A stretch of DNA of 64,000 nt from DASSFZ01 sp035292585 (GTDB lineage: Bacteria > Chloroflexota > Anaerolineae > Fen-1058): NCBI GenBank assembly GCA_035292585.1, contig DATDPU010000001.1, positions 33,782-97,781 on the forward strand. Reading direction: 5' to 3'. The first letter of the stretch is position 1; every line of letters begins with the position of its first letter. The notes beneath the pieces are model-generated. The model saw only the letters and a list, made by a program, of their open reading frames with translations, ran no database searches and was not told the DNA's origin. Below are positions 20,141 through 27,022 of the stretch, in pieces. Both the position numbers and the translations under genes were made by a program.

Positions 20141-20220
20141 ACTTGTCTACTTGTTACCTGTCTACCTTCTACTTGTCTACTTGCTACCTGTCTACCTTCT
20201 ACTTGTTTACTTGCTACTTC
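20141..20220. repeat. 30-bp tandem repeats, 2.7 copies
   Basis: A 30-bp unit (ACTTGTCTACTTG followed by CTACCTGTCTACC-type sequence) occupies 20141-20170, 20171-20200 and, partly, 20201-20220. An imperfect inverted copy of the same words (ACAGGTAGACCGGTAGCAGG) lies at 20104-20123, so the array can fold. The last copy encodes the final residues and stop region of the aldolase gene. The copies abut without spacers, which rules out a CRISPR array. Confidence 0.85.
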
Positions 20221-21103
20221 CCACTAACTCCGCCTCACGCAATATCTCCGCAATCGATTTGCGCACGCTCTCGGATGCGGGCAGCAGCGGCTCACGCGGG
20301 ACGCCGCCGTAATAGCCGAGCAAATCCAGCGCGGCCTTCAACCCCGGCACGCCAAACTGGCGCGTCACCGCCCCGGCAACCGGCAATATTCGCAGATGCA
20401 GATCGCCGGCCTCGCTCATGCGCCCGGCGCGTGCGGCTTCGAACAGCGCCATGCACTCTTTCGGCGCAACGTTGGCGACGGCCAGAATCGCGCCTCGAAC
20501 GCCAAACGCCATCGACGGCAGCAACGCGCTGAAGCTGCCGCTCAACACCTCAAACCGCATGCCGCGCGTCAAGCGCACCATTTCAGCCAGCTGCCCGATA
20601 TCGCCCGCACTATCCTTGATGCCAGCGATGTTGTCGTGGGCAGCCACTTCGGGCAGCACGGAAACTGGAATGTTGTAGCCGGTATTCGCCGGCACGTTGT
20701 AGAGCAGCACTGGCACGGGCGAGGCATCGGCGACGGTGAAGTAATGCCGCTTGAGCGCATCGGCTGTCATGCCGCCCTTGTAGTAGTACGGCGTGACAAC
20801 CAAGACCGCATCGGCGCCGGCATCAGCCGCGCGCTTCGTCGCTTCAACTGTCGCCCAGGTGCTGAGCTGACCTGTCCCCGCGATCACTTTCATGGAGGGC
20901 AGCGCGGCTTTGCGCGTCGCCGCGACCAGCCGCGCCCCTTCGTCGAGACTCAGGTGCGGCGCTTCGCCGTTGGAACCCATCGCCACGTAGCCGGACAACC
21001 CGGCCAGGTTCCACTTTTCAACGTTCATCCGCAAGCGATCGAGCGCGAGCGCGCCGTCAGCGTCAAAGGGTGTCGGGATGGGCGGGTAAATTCCTTCGAA
21101 CAT
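20207..21103 (-). CDS. DapA-family aldolase, 4-hydroxy-2-oxoglutarate aldolase-like
   Basis: 298 residues, a (beta/alpha)8 class I aldolase. The Schiff-base lysine is Lys163 in GIKDSAGD and the proton-relay tyrosine is Tyr135 in LLYNVPANTG. The dicarboxylate-binding loop reads GSNGE (43-47) rather than the GTTGE of true dihydrodipicolinate synthases. The C-terminal segment VTRQFGVPGLKAALDLLGYYGG closely resembles mitochondrial HOGA1. Likely reaction: reversible cleavage of a 4-hydroxy-2-oxo acid to pyruvate plus an aldehyde. Other pyruvate aldolases of this superfamily remain possible. The C-terminal VGSSK and stop are encoded by the tandem-repeat tract. Confidence 0.8.
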   Translation of the reverse strand: MFEGIYPPIPTPFDADGALALDRLRMNVEKWNLAGLSGYVAMGSNGEAPHLSLDEGARLVAATRKAALPSMKVIAGTGQLSTWATVEATKRAADAGADAVLVVTPYYYKGGMTADALKRHYFTVADASPVPVLLYNVPANTGYNIPVSVLPEVAAHDNIAGIKDSAGDIGQLAEMVRLTRGMRFEVLSGSFSALLPSMAFGVRGAILAVANVAPKECMALFEAARAGRMSEAGDLHLRILPVAGAVTRQFGVPGLKAALDLLGYYGGVPREPLLPASESVRKSIAEILREAELVGSSK

Positions 21104-21130
21104 AGTGTCCTCCCTAATGGCTCAGATTTA

Positions 21131-21579
21131 ACCGCCGAGGCGCAGAGGGCGCAGAGAATTCTTTATTCCTTCAAGCCGAAGACTCGCCGATGGATGCCGT
21201 GTTTTAGAACCGCAACGTTGAAATTGATCAGCAGCCCCACCTTCCAGCCGCCCAACCTGAGGTAGGTCAACAACTGTGCTGCGTGAACCGGCAAGACGCT
21301 CTCGATAGCTTTGACTTCTACCACAACGCTGTTTGCTGCCAACAGATCGAGCCGGTAGCCGCAGTCCAATAGTAGGCCCTGGTATTCCACCGGAAGTGAT
21401 CGCTGGCGTTCAACCTGAATCTGCCGCAAAGCCAACTCCCGACACAAACACTCCTCGTAAGCCGACTCTAACAACCCTGGTCCTAACGCGCGATGAACCT
21501 CAATCGCCGCACCAATAACGCACTCAGTGACTTGATTTATAGTCATCAGAAAACTCCGCGTCCTCTGCGACTCCGCGGT
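21131..21579. mobile_element. Inverted-repeat unit enclosing a GxxExxY gene
   Basis: The 26-bp arms ACCGCCGAGGCGCAGAGGGC... (21131-21156) and its near reverse complement (21554-21579) match at 22 of 26 positions. Between them is only the GxxExxY gene, whose start codon lies 8 bp from the right arm. The arms belong to the same palindromic family as the short gene-less copies at 25459, 28941 and 46336. This layout resembles an element with its cargo gene and internally deleted derivatives. Confidence 0.6.
21163..21546 (-). CDS. GxxExxY protein (PD-(D/E)XK nuclease-like)
   Basis: 127 residues. The family signature G-x-x-E-x-x-Y is visible as GLLESAY in GPGLLESAYEECL. A PD-(D/E)XK-type core follows: GYRLDLLAANSVVVEVKAIE, with the Asp of YRLD and the E-V-K triad, then the family-typical HAAQLLTYLRL and GLLINFNVAVLKHGIHR. 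These point to a restriction-endonuclease-like fold, probably metal-dependent, in the cytosol. The biological role of the family is not established. Its placement between inverted repeats that recur elsewhere without the gene suggests a link with repeat mobility or maintenance; that is inference. Confidence 0.88.
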   Translation of the reverse strand: MTINQVTECVIGAAIEVHRALGPGLLESAYEECLCRELALRQIQVERQRSLPVEYQGLLLDCGYRLDLLAANSVVVEVKAIESVLPVHAAQLLTYLRLGGWKVGLLINFNVAVLKHGIHRRVFGLKE

Positions 21580-21612
21580 GCATTCCCGGCGCGGGAAACA
21601 AAAGCGCCGACG

Positions 21613-23088
21613 TCACGCCTCACGCGACCGCAAGTGCGGAAACAGCACCACCTCGCGAATCGTGTCCTTGTCGGTGAACAACATCGTCAGCCGATCGATG
21701 CCCATGCCGAAGCCGCCATTGGGCGGCATGCCATAGCGCATCGCGCGCAGGTAATCCTCATCCATCGGATGGGCTTCCTCGTCCTCCGCGCCGTACAGCT
21801 GTTGCATATCGAGGAAACGCTGCTCCTGATCGATCGGGTCGTTGAGCTCGGTGAAGGCGTTGCCCAGCTCGACCCCGCCGATGAAGAACTCGAACCGCTC
21901 GACGTGCGTGTCGTCGCCGGGCTTGCGTTTGGCCAGCGGCGAAATATCGCGCGGATAATCGTACACGAAGGTCGGCTGGATCAGCTTCGGCTCGACGTGG
22001 TCGCCCAGCAACCCATCGACCAGCTTGCCCCAGGCGGCGTCGCCGGGCGCATTTCCGCCCTGCGCGCGGATCGCGGTGCGCAGCGAGTCGGCAGTGGGAT
22101 ACTGCACGTAGTCGATGTCGGCGTACTCGACGATGGCCTCGCGCAGCGTCATGCGCTTCCACGGCGGCGCCAGTTCGATGTCGTGCCCGCCCGATCGAAT
22201 CCGCGTCGTCCCGCGCACTTCCAGCGCGACGTAAGCGATCAGCTCCTCGGTCAGGCGCATCACGTCGTTGTAATCGAGATAAGCGGCGTAAAACTCCAGC
22301 TGGGTGAACTCGGGGTTGTGCTTGAACGATACGCCCTCGTTGCGGAAGTCCCGGCCGATCTCGTAGACGCGATCGTACATCCCTACGAGCAGACGCTTGA
22401 GATACAGCTCGAACGAGATGCGCAGGTACAAATCCTGGTGGAGCTGGTTGTGGTGCGTGGTAAAGGGTCGGGCCGCCGCGCCGCCGTAGATCGGTTGCAG
22501 GATCGGCGTCTCGACTTCGAGGAAGCCGCGCGCGTCCAGAAACCGGCGCGCGGCGGCGATCACCTTCGCGCGAGTGCGAAACACCTCGCGCACTTCAGGA
22601 TTGGCTAACAGATCGGCGTAGCGCTGGCGGAGGCGCGTTTCCACATCCTTGAGGCCGTGCCACTTTTCGGGCGGCGGCGTGATGGCCTTGGCGATCAGCC
22701 GGAACGACTCGACCTGCAAAGTGACTTCGCCCGTCTTGGTGCGGAACAACGCGCCGGTCGCTTCGAGAAAGTCGCCCAGGTCGATGTCTTTCAGCAACAT
22801 TTGATAGGCATCCTCGCCGACGACATCCTGCTTGAAGAAGAGTTGCAGCCGGCCCGCGCCATCTTCGAGGTGCGCGAACGACGCCTTGCCCATCGCCCGA
22901 AACAATGCCATCCGGCCGGTAACCGTTGCCTGAACTACAGCCTGATTCGGCTCGGCCGCTTCGAACGCGGCGACAGCCTCGGCCGTGGTGTGCGTGCGCT
23001 GGACGCGCGGCGGGTACGGCTCGATACCGCGCTCGCGCAGCCGTTCAACCTTCCTTAGTCGTTCGAGTTCGAGATCGGATAAGTCCAT
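21613..23088 (-). CDS. lysS: Lysyl-tRNA synthetase (class II)
   Basis: 491 residues, standard length. The N-terminal OB-fold anticodon-binding domain (about 50-145) contains TVTGRMALFRAMGKASFAHL. The class II core shows motif 2 (YEIGRDFRNEGVSFKHNPEF), the QLEFYAAYLDYNDVM segment and motif 3 (NGGFGMGIDRLTMLFTD). It charges tRNA-Lys. It lies 114 nt downstream of greA on the same strand, a pairing common in bacteria; an intrinsic terminator between the two (23145-23180) would reduce read-through from greA. Confidence 0.97.
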   Translation of the reverse strand: MDLSDLELERLRKVERLRERGIEPYPPRVQRTHTTAEAVAAFEAAEPNQAVVQATVTGRMALFRAMGKASFAHLEDGAGRLQLFFKQDVVGEDAYQMLLKDIDLGDFLEATGALFRTKTGEVTLQVESFRLIAKAITPPPEKWHGLKDVETRLRQRYADLLANPEVREVFRTRAKVIAAARRFLDARGFLEVETPILQPIYGGAAARPFTTHHNQLHQDLYLRISFELYLKRLLVGMYDRVYEIGRDFRNEGVSFKHNPEFTQLEFYAAYLDYNDVMRLTEELIAYVALEVRGTTRIRSGGHDIELAPPWKRMTLREAIVEYADIDYVQYPTADSLRTAIRAQGGNAPGDAAWGKLVDGLLGDHVEPKLIQPTFVYDYPRDISPLAKRKPGDDTHVERFEFFIGGVELGNAFTELNDPIDQEQRFLDMQQLYGAEDEEAHPMDEDYLRAMRYGMPPNGGFGMGIDRLTMLFTDKDTIREVVLFPHLRSREA

Positions 23089-23144
23089 GTTCGGCCCCCT
23101 CCCCGGCCCTCCCCCGTCGCGACGCAGGAGGGAGTGGTGGGTAG

Positions 23145-23180
23145 AAAAAAGTCCATGCGTCGATTGCTCGCCGCATGGAC
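23145..23180 (-). terminator. Intrinsic terminator after greA
   Basis: Reading the minus strand, GTCCATGCG (23180-23172) pairs with CGCATGGAC (23159-23151) and is followed directly by six Ts (plus-strand A-run 23145-23150). It lies 22 nt beyond the greA stop and 56 nt upstream of lysS, so it probably separates or attenuates lysS expression. Confidence 0.8.
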
Positions 23181-23202
23181 CGATTTAGCGCTTCAAGTGA
23201 CT

Positions 23203-23673
23203 TCACTCGATAGAGGCAATGCGAAAGGTGAGTAACCCGGCGGGCGCGCTGACCTGCACCGTATCGCCCACGCGACGGCCGATGAGCGCGCGGCCCAGCG
23301 GCGATTCGTTGGAGATGCGCCCTTTGGACGGGTCGGCCTCGGCCGCGCCGACCAGGTGGTATTTCTCCGGCGGGTTATCGCCCTCGACCACGGTGATCAC
23401 ACTGCCGAGCGTGACTTCGTCGCTCTCCTTCGGCGTCTCCTCGATCAAGACGTAATTTTTCAGCATGGCCTCGAGCGTGAGAATGCGGCCTTCGACGAAA
23501 GCTTGCTCGTTCTTGGCCTCGTCATACTCGGCATTCTCGTCGATGTCGCCTTCGTCCATCGCGGCGTGGAGACGGTCGGCGACTTCCTGGCGCTTGACCG
23601 TCTTGAGGTATTCGAGCTCGTCTTGCAGCTTCTTAAGCCCGTCTCGGGTCAGATAGGTTGTTTGCTCGCTCAC
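23203..23673 (-). CDS. greA: Transcription elongation factor GreA
   Basis: 156 residues. The N-terminal coiled coil (about 8-78) contains YLTRDGLKKLQDELEYLK and the tip acidic residues in DIDENAEYDEAKNEQAF. These insert into the RNA polymerase secondary channel to stimulate cleavage of backtracked RNA. The C-terminal FKBP-like domain shows GRISNESPLGRALIGRRVGDTV. Expression is probably controlled by a TTTACA-17-TATAAT promoter (23811-23839) followed by two hairpins in the 130-nt leader that resemble intrinsic terminators. Confidence 0.97.
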   Translation of the reverse strand: MSEQTTYLTRDGLKKLQDELEYLKTVKRQEVADRLHAAMDEGDIDENAEYDEAKNEQAFVEGRILTLEAMLKNYVLIEETPKESDEVTLGSVITVVEGDNPPEKYHLVGAAEADPSKGRISNESPLGRALIGRRVGDTVQVSAPAGLLTFRIASIE

Positions 23674-23732
23674 GTGAAAGCTCCCAGCGAGAGTGAAATT
23701 GAGACTCTTTGAGTAGAACTTGCGATTATGTC

Positions 23733-23762
23733 AAAAAATGCACCTGCGATGTTGCTGGTGCA
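23733..23762 (-). promoter_or_regulatory. Second leader hairpin with U-run upstream of greA
   Basis: On the minus strand TGCACC (23762-23757) pairs with GGTGCA (23744-23739), followed by six Ts (A-run 23733-23738). The stem is short and the loop 12 nt, so it is a weaker terminator than the upstream hairpin. It lies 59 nt before the greA start. Confidence 0.45.
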
Positions 23763-23773
23763 AAACATACAAA

Positions 23774-23795
23774 GACTGAGAGTGCGCTCTCAGTC
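23774..23795 (-). promoter_or_regulatory. greA leader hairpin, attenuator-like
   Basis: GACTGAGAG and CTCTCAGTC form a perfect 9-bp stem with a 4-nt loop, followed on the minus strand by TTTGTATGTTTTG. It begins about 10 nt after the predicted transcription start from the TATAAT at 23811-23816. The arrangement is that of a leader terminator. Confidence 0.65.
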
Positions 23796-23810
23796 CCCCC
23801 GGCTGCGCTC

Positions 23811-23839
23811 ATTATAACTACTTTCGCACCAGTTGTAAA
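23811..23839 (-). promoter_or_regulatory. greA promoter
   Basis: TTTACA (23834-23839) and TATAAT (23811-23816) on the minus strand are separated by 17 nt. It points toward greA, with about 140 nt of leader. Confidence 0.7.
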
Positions 23840-23862
23840 GTGAGGCAATTAATCCAGACAAA

Positions 23863-23880
23863 AATGGTCAGTTGACCATT
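23863..23880. promoter_or_regulatory. 18-bp palindrome, possible operator between greA and plsY
   Basis: AATGGTCA and TGACCATT form perfect 8-bp arms around GT. It lies 30 bp before plsY and 24 bp upstream of the greA -35 box, so a dimeric regulator could act on either gene. No regulator gene is adjacent. Confidence 0.45.
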
Positions 23881-23909
23881 GTCCTCCACCCCGTTACAAT
23901 CTGACATTG

Positions 23910-24494
23910 ATGCCTGTTGCCGCCGCGCGCGTCCTCCTGCTCTGCCTGGGCTACCTCGCCGGGTCGATCCCGTATGCAGTGCTCGTATCGCGGGCGCGCG
24001 GCGTGGACATTCGGGCGATTGGGTCGAGAAACCCCGGCGCGCACAACGTGATGGTGTATGTCGGCCGGTGGTGGGGGCGGCTGGTGGCGATCCTCGACCT
24101 GCTCAAAGGCGTGCTGCCAGCGCTGTTGGCGCGGCGGGCGGGCTTGAGCGATTGGGATGTGGTGTGGGTCGGTGTAGCCGCAATGCTGGGGCACATCACG
24201 TCGCCCTTTCTCGGCTTTCGAGGCGGCAAGGGAGTATCGACCGCCTTCGGTCTTATGCTGGTGCTCGCGCCGCTGGAGATGGTGATCGGGAGCGTCACCG
24301 GCTTGACGGTATTGCGGCTGATCGGATTCGTCCCGTTGGCCGCCGCCGTGGCCGCGATGCTGACGTTCGCGCTCATGATCGCGCGCGGGGCCGCGCCGCC
24401 GGTTTTGGCCGCGCCCTGGATCACGATGGGGATCGCGCTGATCGTGACACTGGTTGAGCTGATAAGTGAAAGACGGAGGACGAATGACGAATGA
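23910..24494 (+). CDS. plsY: Glycerol-3-phosphate acyltransferase PlsY
   Basis: 194 residues from ATG 23910; an adjacent TTG at 23907 is less likely. A multi-spanning membrane protein with the PlsY motifs LAGSIPYAVLVSR, GSRNPGAHNV (usual GSGNPGATN), GHITSP and FLGFRGGKGVSTAFG. It transfers acyl groups from acyl phosphate to glycerol-3-phosphate, the first step of phospholipid synthesis at the inner membrane. The C-terminal SERRRTNDE is encoded by a simple GACGAATGACGAA tract with an inverted counterpart at 24530-24563, so the tail may have been acquired from a repeat. plsX is not in the window. Confidence 0.92.
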   Translation: MPVAAARVLLLCLGYLAGSIPYAVLVSRARGVDIRAIGSRNPGAHNVMVYVGRWWGRLVAILDLLKGVLPALLARRAGLSDWDVVWVGVAAMLGHITSPFLGFRGGKGVSTAFGLMLVLAPLEMVIGSVTGLTVLRLIGFVPLAAAVAAMLTFALMIARGAAPPVLAAPWITMGIALIVTLVELISERRRTNDE

Positions 24495-24563
24495 CGAACT
24501 CCCTTTCCGAGGCCCGTGGGCAAGCAGCCTTCGTCCTTCGTCTCTGGTCTTTTGTCTTTATTG
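24466..24563. repeat. Word-like simple repeat with inverted halves at the plsY 3' end
   Basis: GACGGAGGACGAATGACGAA (24471-24490) has an imperfect reverse complement, TTCGTCCTTCGTC, followed by T-rich GTCTTTTGTCTTT up to 24563. It can fold as a hairpin with a T-rich end and may serve as the plsY terminator. Tracts of similar words lie at 47430-47500 and 47995-48075. Confidence 0.55.
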
Positions 24564-24573
24564 AGAACCGCTT

Positions 24574-25494
24574 ATGTCTCGAATCGCCATCATCACCGAC
24601 AGCAGCAGCGGGTTGAGCCAGGAATTGATCGCGCGGCACGAGCTGCACGTGCTGCCTTACTACATCCTGGCCGGTGGACGGATGTTGCACGACGGCATCC
24701 AGATTTCGCGCGACGAAGTTTTCCGCTTGCTGCGCGATGGCCGCCATTTGCCGCAGACCAAAGCGCCAACCCCTGACGATTTCGCCGCGCTATTCCGATC
24801 GCTCTTGGGCCGGGTCGATGCGGCGCTGGTGATCCTGCCGCCGCGCGAACGGACCTCCGCGTATCAGCACGCCCGATCGGCCGGGGCGCGCATCCCGGAG
24901 CTGCCGATCACGTTGATCGACTCGCGGCAGGTCTCGGCCGGGCAGGCGCTGGTGGTGCTGGCCGCGGCGCGCGCACGCGATGCGGGCGGCGATCTCGATG
25001 CAGTCGTCAAAGCTGCCGAAGCGGCGGTCGAACGGATGGAGTTTTGGATCGTGCTGGCGTCGCTCAAGTTCGCGGCGCGCTCCGGCCGTGTGCCGAATCT
25101 CGAACAACATCAGCCGGTGTGGCAAGCCGAAGATGCGGCGCACGCGCGCGTGCCCCTCATGCGCCACGAACACGGCGCGCCGCACATCGTCTTCAGCGCG
25201 AACAGCGCCGACGCGGCGATCGAACGGTTGAAGCGCGAGCTGGTCGATCGGGTACAGGGACAACAACTCCATGTCGCGATTACGCATGCGGGTGAAGTCG
25301 TTCGGGCAGAATCGATCCGCGCCTGGGCGCAGTCAACCTGGTCACCCTGCGAGTTGCGCGTTTTCGAATTGCCGCCGATCTTGGCCGTGTATTCCGGGCC
25401 GGGCGCGATGGGGGTGGCGGTGTATAGTGACTCACCTTACGTAGTCGGGCAGGATTTTACCGCAGAGAGCGCAGAGGACGCAGAGATTTGCTAG
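24574..25494 (+). CDS. DegV family (fatty-acid-binding) protein
   Basis: 306 residues. The start MSRIAIITDSSSGLS is the classical DegV opening. KAPTPDDFAALF corresponds to the S-x-P-t-P loop, followed by DSRQVSAGQALVVLAAA and the C-terminal FELPPILAVYSGPGAMGVAVY. DegV proteins bind a fatty acid between two alpha/beta domains and can present it to fatty-acid kinase. The final 20 residues (SPYVVGQDFTAESAEDAEIC) fall within the repeat element at 25431-25545; they are translated repeat sequence, not part of the family fold. It follows plsY by 79 nt, and both act in acyl-chain metabolism. Confidence 0.9.
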   Translation: MSRIAIITDSSSGLSQELIARHELHVLPYYILAGGRMLHDGIQISRDEVFRLLRDGRHLPQTKAPTPDDFAALFRSLLGRVDAALVILPPRERTSAYQHARSAGARIPELPITLIDSRQVSAGQALVVLAAARARDAGGDLDAVVKAAEAAVERMEFWIVLASLKFAARSGRVPNLEQHQPVWQAEDAAHARVPLMRHEHGAPHIVFSANSADAAIERLKRELVDRVQGQQLHVAITHAGEVVRAESIRAWAQSTWSPCELRVFELPPILAVYSGPGAMGVAVYSDSPYVVGQDFTAESAEDAEIC

Positions 25495-25545
25495 GAAATT
25501 CTCTCCGCGTTCTCGGCGGTGAAAGGGTCTTTTGCGTAAGGTGAG
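25431..25545. mobile_element. Composite repeat: CTCACCTTACG termini around an ACCGCAGAG palindrome
   Basis: CTCACCTTACGTAG (25431-25444) and TTGCGTAAGGTGAG (25532-25545) form terminal inverted repeats (12 of 14 pairs). They match the ends of the elements at 28031 and 38474, and the length (115 bp) is nearly the same. The interior instead carries the ACCGCAGAG...CTCGGCGGT palindrome (25459-25523) seen around the GxxExxY gene. No clear target duplication is visible. It overlaps the 3' end of degV and supplies its stop codon. Confidence 0.6.
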
Positions 25546-25600
25546 TGGTGAGCAGTGGCCAGTAATCAGTCATTACCGTTTTACCGATAACCGATTACCG

Positions 25601-27022
25601 TCAGTATGCATTGTGGTCGCTGAGGAAGCGGACGACGGTGCGTGCGAGGATTTTCACGTCGAGCAAGAACGACCAGTTCTCGATGTACCACAAATCATAC
25701 TTGGTGCGCTCGGCGATCGAGGTATCGCCGCGCAAGCCATTGACCTGGGCCCAGCCGGTGATGCCGGCTTTTTCTTTGTGGCGCTCCATGTACCGCGGGA
25801 TGCTCTTCTTGAACTGCTCCACGTAGTGCGGCCGTTCGGGGCGCGGCCCGACCAGGCTCATCTGCCCGACCAGCACGTTGATCAACTGCGGCAGCTCGTC
25901 GACGTTGAGCTGGCGCAGGATGGCGCCGAGGCGGGTGCGACGCGGATCGTTCGGCGTGGTCCAGCCCGGCCCGTTCGCCTCGGCGTCCTTGCGCATCGAG
26001 CGGAACTTGAGCATCATGAACGGGCGCGCGTCCAGCCCCATGCGCTCTTGCGCATAGAACACCGGGCCAGGCGACTCGAGTTTGACCAGCAGCGCGACGA
26101 ACAACAGCAACGGCGAGAGCAAGATCAGCAACAGCCCGGACACCATCAGGTCCATCACGCGCTTGAGCGTGGCGTGCCAGCCGCGCAGCCGCACATCGCG
26201 CATCGACAGCAACGGCAACCCGCCCAAATCGTCGATCGAGACCTGGCTGGCGAGGATCTGAAACACGTCGGGGAAGACTTTGACGCTGAGTGAGGCGCGC
26301 TCCCCGCAGCGGGCGAGCAGGTCGAGGATTTCGTTGTGCGTGGCTTCCGGCAACGCAATAATCACCTCGTCGATGTGGTGCTCGTCGATCAGGCGCGGCA
26401 GATCATCGGTAGACCCCAGGACCGTCGCGCCGAATACCTGGCTCTCGACAAAGTCGGGGTTGCGCGTGACCAGGCCGACGACCTCGTAACCGAGCTGCGG
26501 TTGCAACTTGATCTTCTGTAACACCAGCTGGCCGGTTTCGCTTGCGCCGATGATCAAAGCGCGATCGCGTCCCGCGCCGCGCGCCTGCAGGCGCGCCTGG
26601 ATTTGGTGATGCAGCAATCGCCCCAGCATCACCAGCACGATGGTCAACAGCCAGGCGTAGATTACCATGGCGCGCGGAAAGTCGAGCTCGAGGAGGCTGT
26701 TCTTGAACAACAACACCGACAGCGCCACCGACATCATCGCGCCGATCGAGACCGCGCCGAACACCGTGTACAGTTCGTCGATGCGCGAGACCGCGCGAGG
26801 CAGGTGATACAAGCGCGCGAAGAAGAAGACGATCAGCAACGACCCGATGAAGACCGCCATCAATCCAAAGTAGGCGTCGAGCGGGGCCACGTTGACCGCC
26901 GGGACGGGCAGCGCCACGTTCAGGCGCAGCGCGTAGGCTATCAGGAAGGCCAACGCCGCCATCACGACATCGCTCAACACCAGGGTAATGCCGAAGAAGG
27001 CGCGTACCTGCCGCTTGGTCAT
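25601..27022 (-). CDS. Exopolysaccharide polyprenyl glycosylphosphotransferase (WcaJ/PglC superfamily)
   Basis: 473 residues. Four to five N-terminal TM helices (about 1-145) are followed by a Rossmann-like CoA-binding-type domain (ALIIGASETGQLVLQKI, about 155-270), another TM/re-entrant segment (VMDLMVSGLLLILLSP), and the catalytic domain. That domain has KLESPGPVFYAQERMG, MLKFRSMRKDAEA, RLGAILRQLNVDELPQL and MSLVGPRPERP. Members transfer a sugar-1-phosphate to undecaprenyl phosphate at the inner membrane, initiating capsule or exopolysaccharide synthesis. It is coupled by a 4-bp overlap to the upstream GT2 gene, which probably adds a following sugar. Confidence 0.93.
   Translation of the reverse strand: MTKRQVRAFFGITLVLSDVVMAALAFLIAYALRLNVALPVPAVNVAPLDAYFGLMAVFIGSLLIVFFFARLYHLPRAVSRIDELYTVFGAVSIGAMMSVALSVLLFKNSLLELDFPRAMVIYAWLLTIVLVMLGRLLHHQIQARLQARGAGRDRALIIGASETGQLVLQKIKLQPQLGYEVVGLVTRNPDFVESQVFGATVLGSTDDLPRLIDEHHIDEVIIALPEATHNEILDLLARCGERASLSVKVFPDVFQILASQVSIDDLGGLPLLSMRDVRLRGWHATLKRVMDLMVSGLLLILLSPLLLFVALLVKLESPGPVFYAQERMGLDARPFMMLKFRSMRKDAEANGPGWTTPNDPRRTRLGAILRQLNVDELPQLINVLVGQMSLVGPRPERPHYVEQFKKSIPRYMERHKEKAGITGWAQVNGLRGDTSIAERTKYDLWYIENWSFLLDVKILARTVVRFLSDHNAY

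Noticed and set aside
20141..20220. Possible CRISPR array
   Set aside because: The 30-bp units abut directly with no spacers, and no cas genes are present.
18805..20220. T-box leader upstream of serS
   Set aside because: The upstream region is a tandem repeat; no T-box sequence or specifier stem was recognised.
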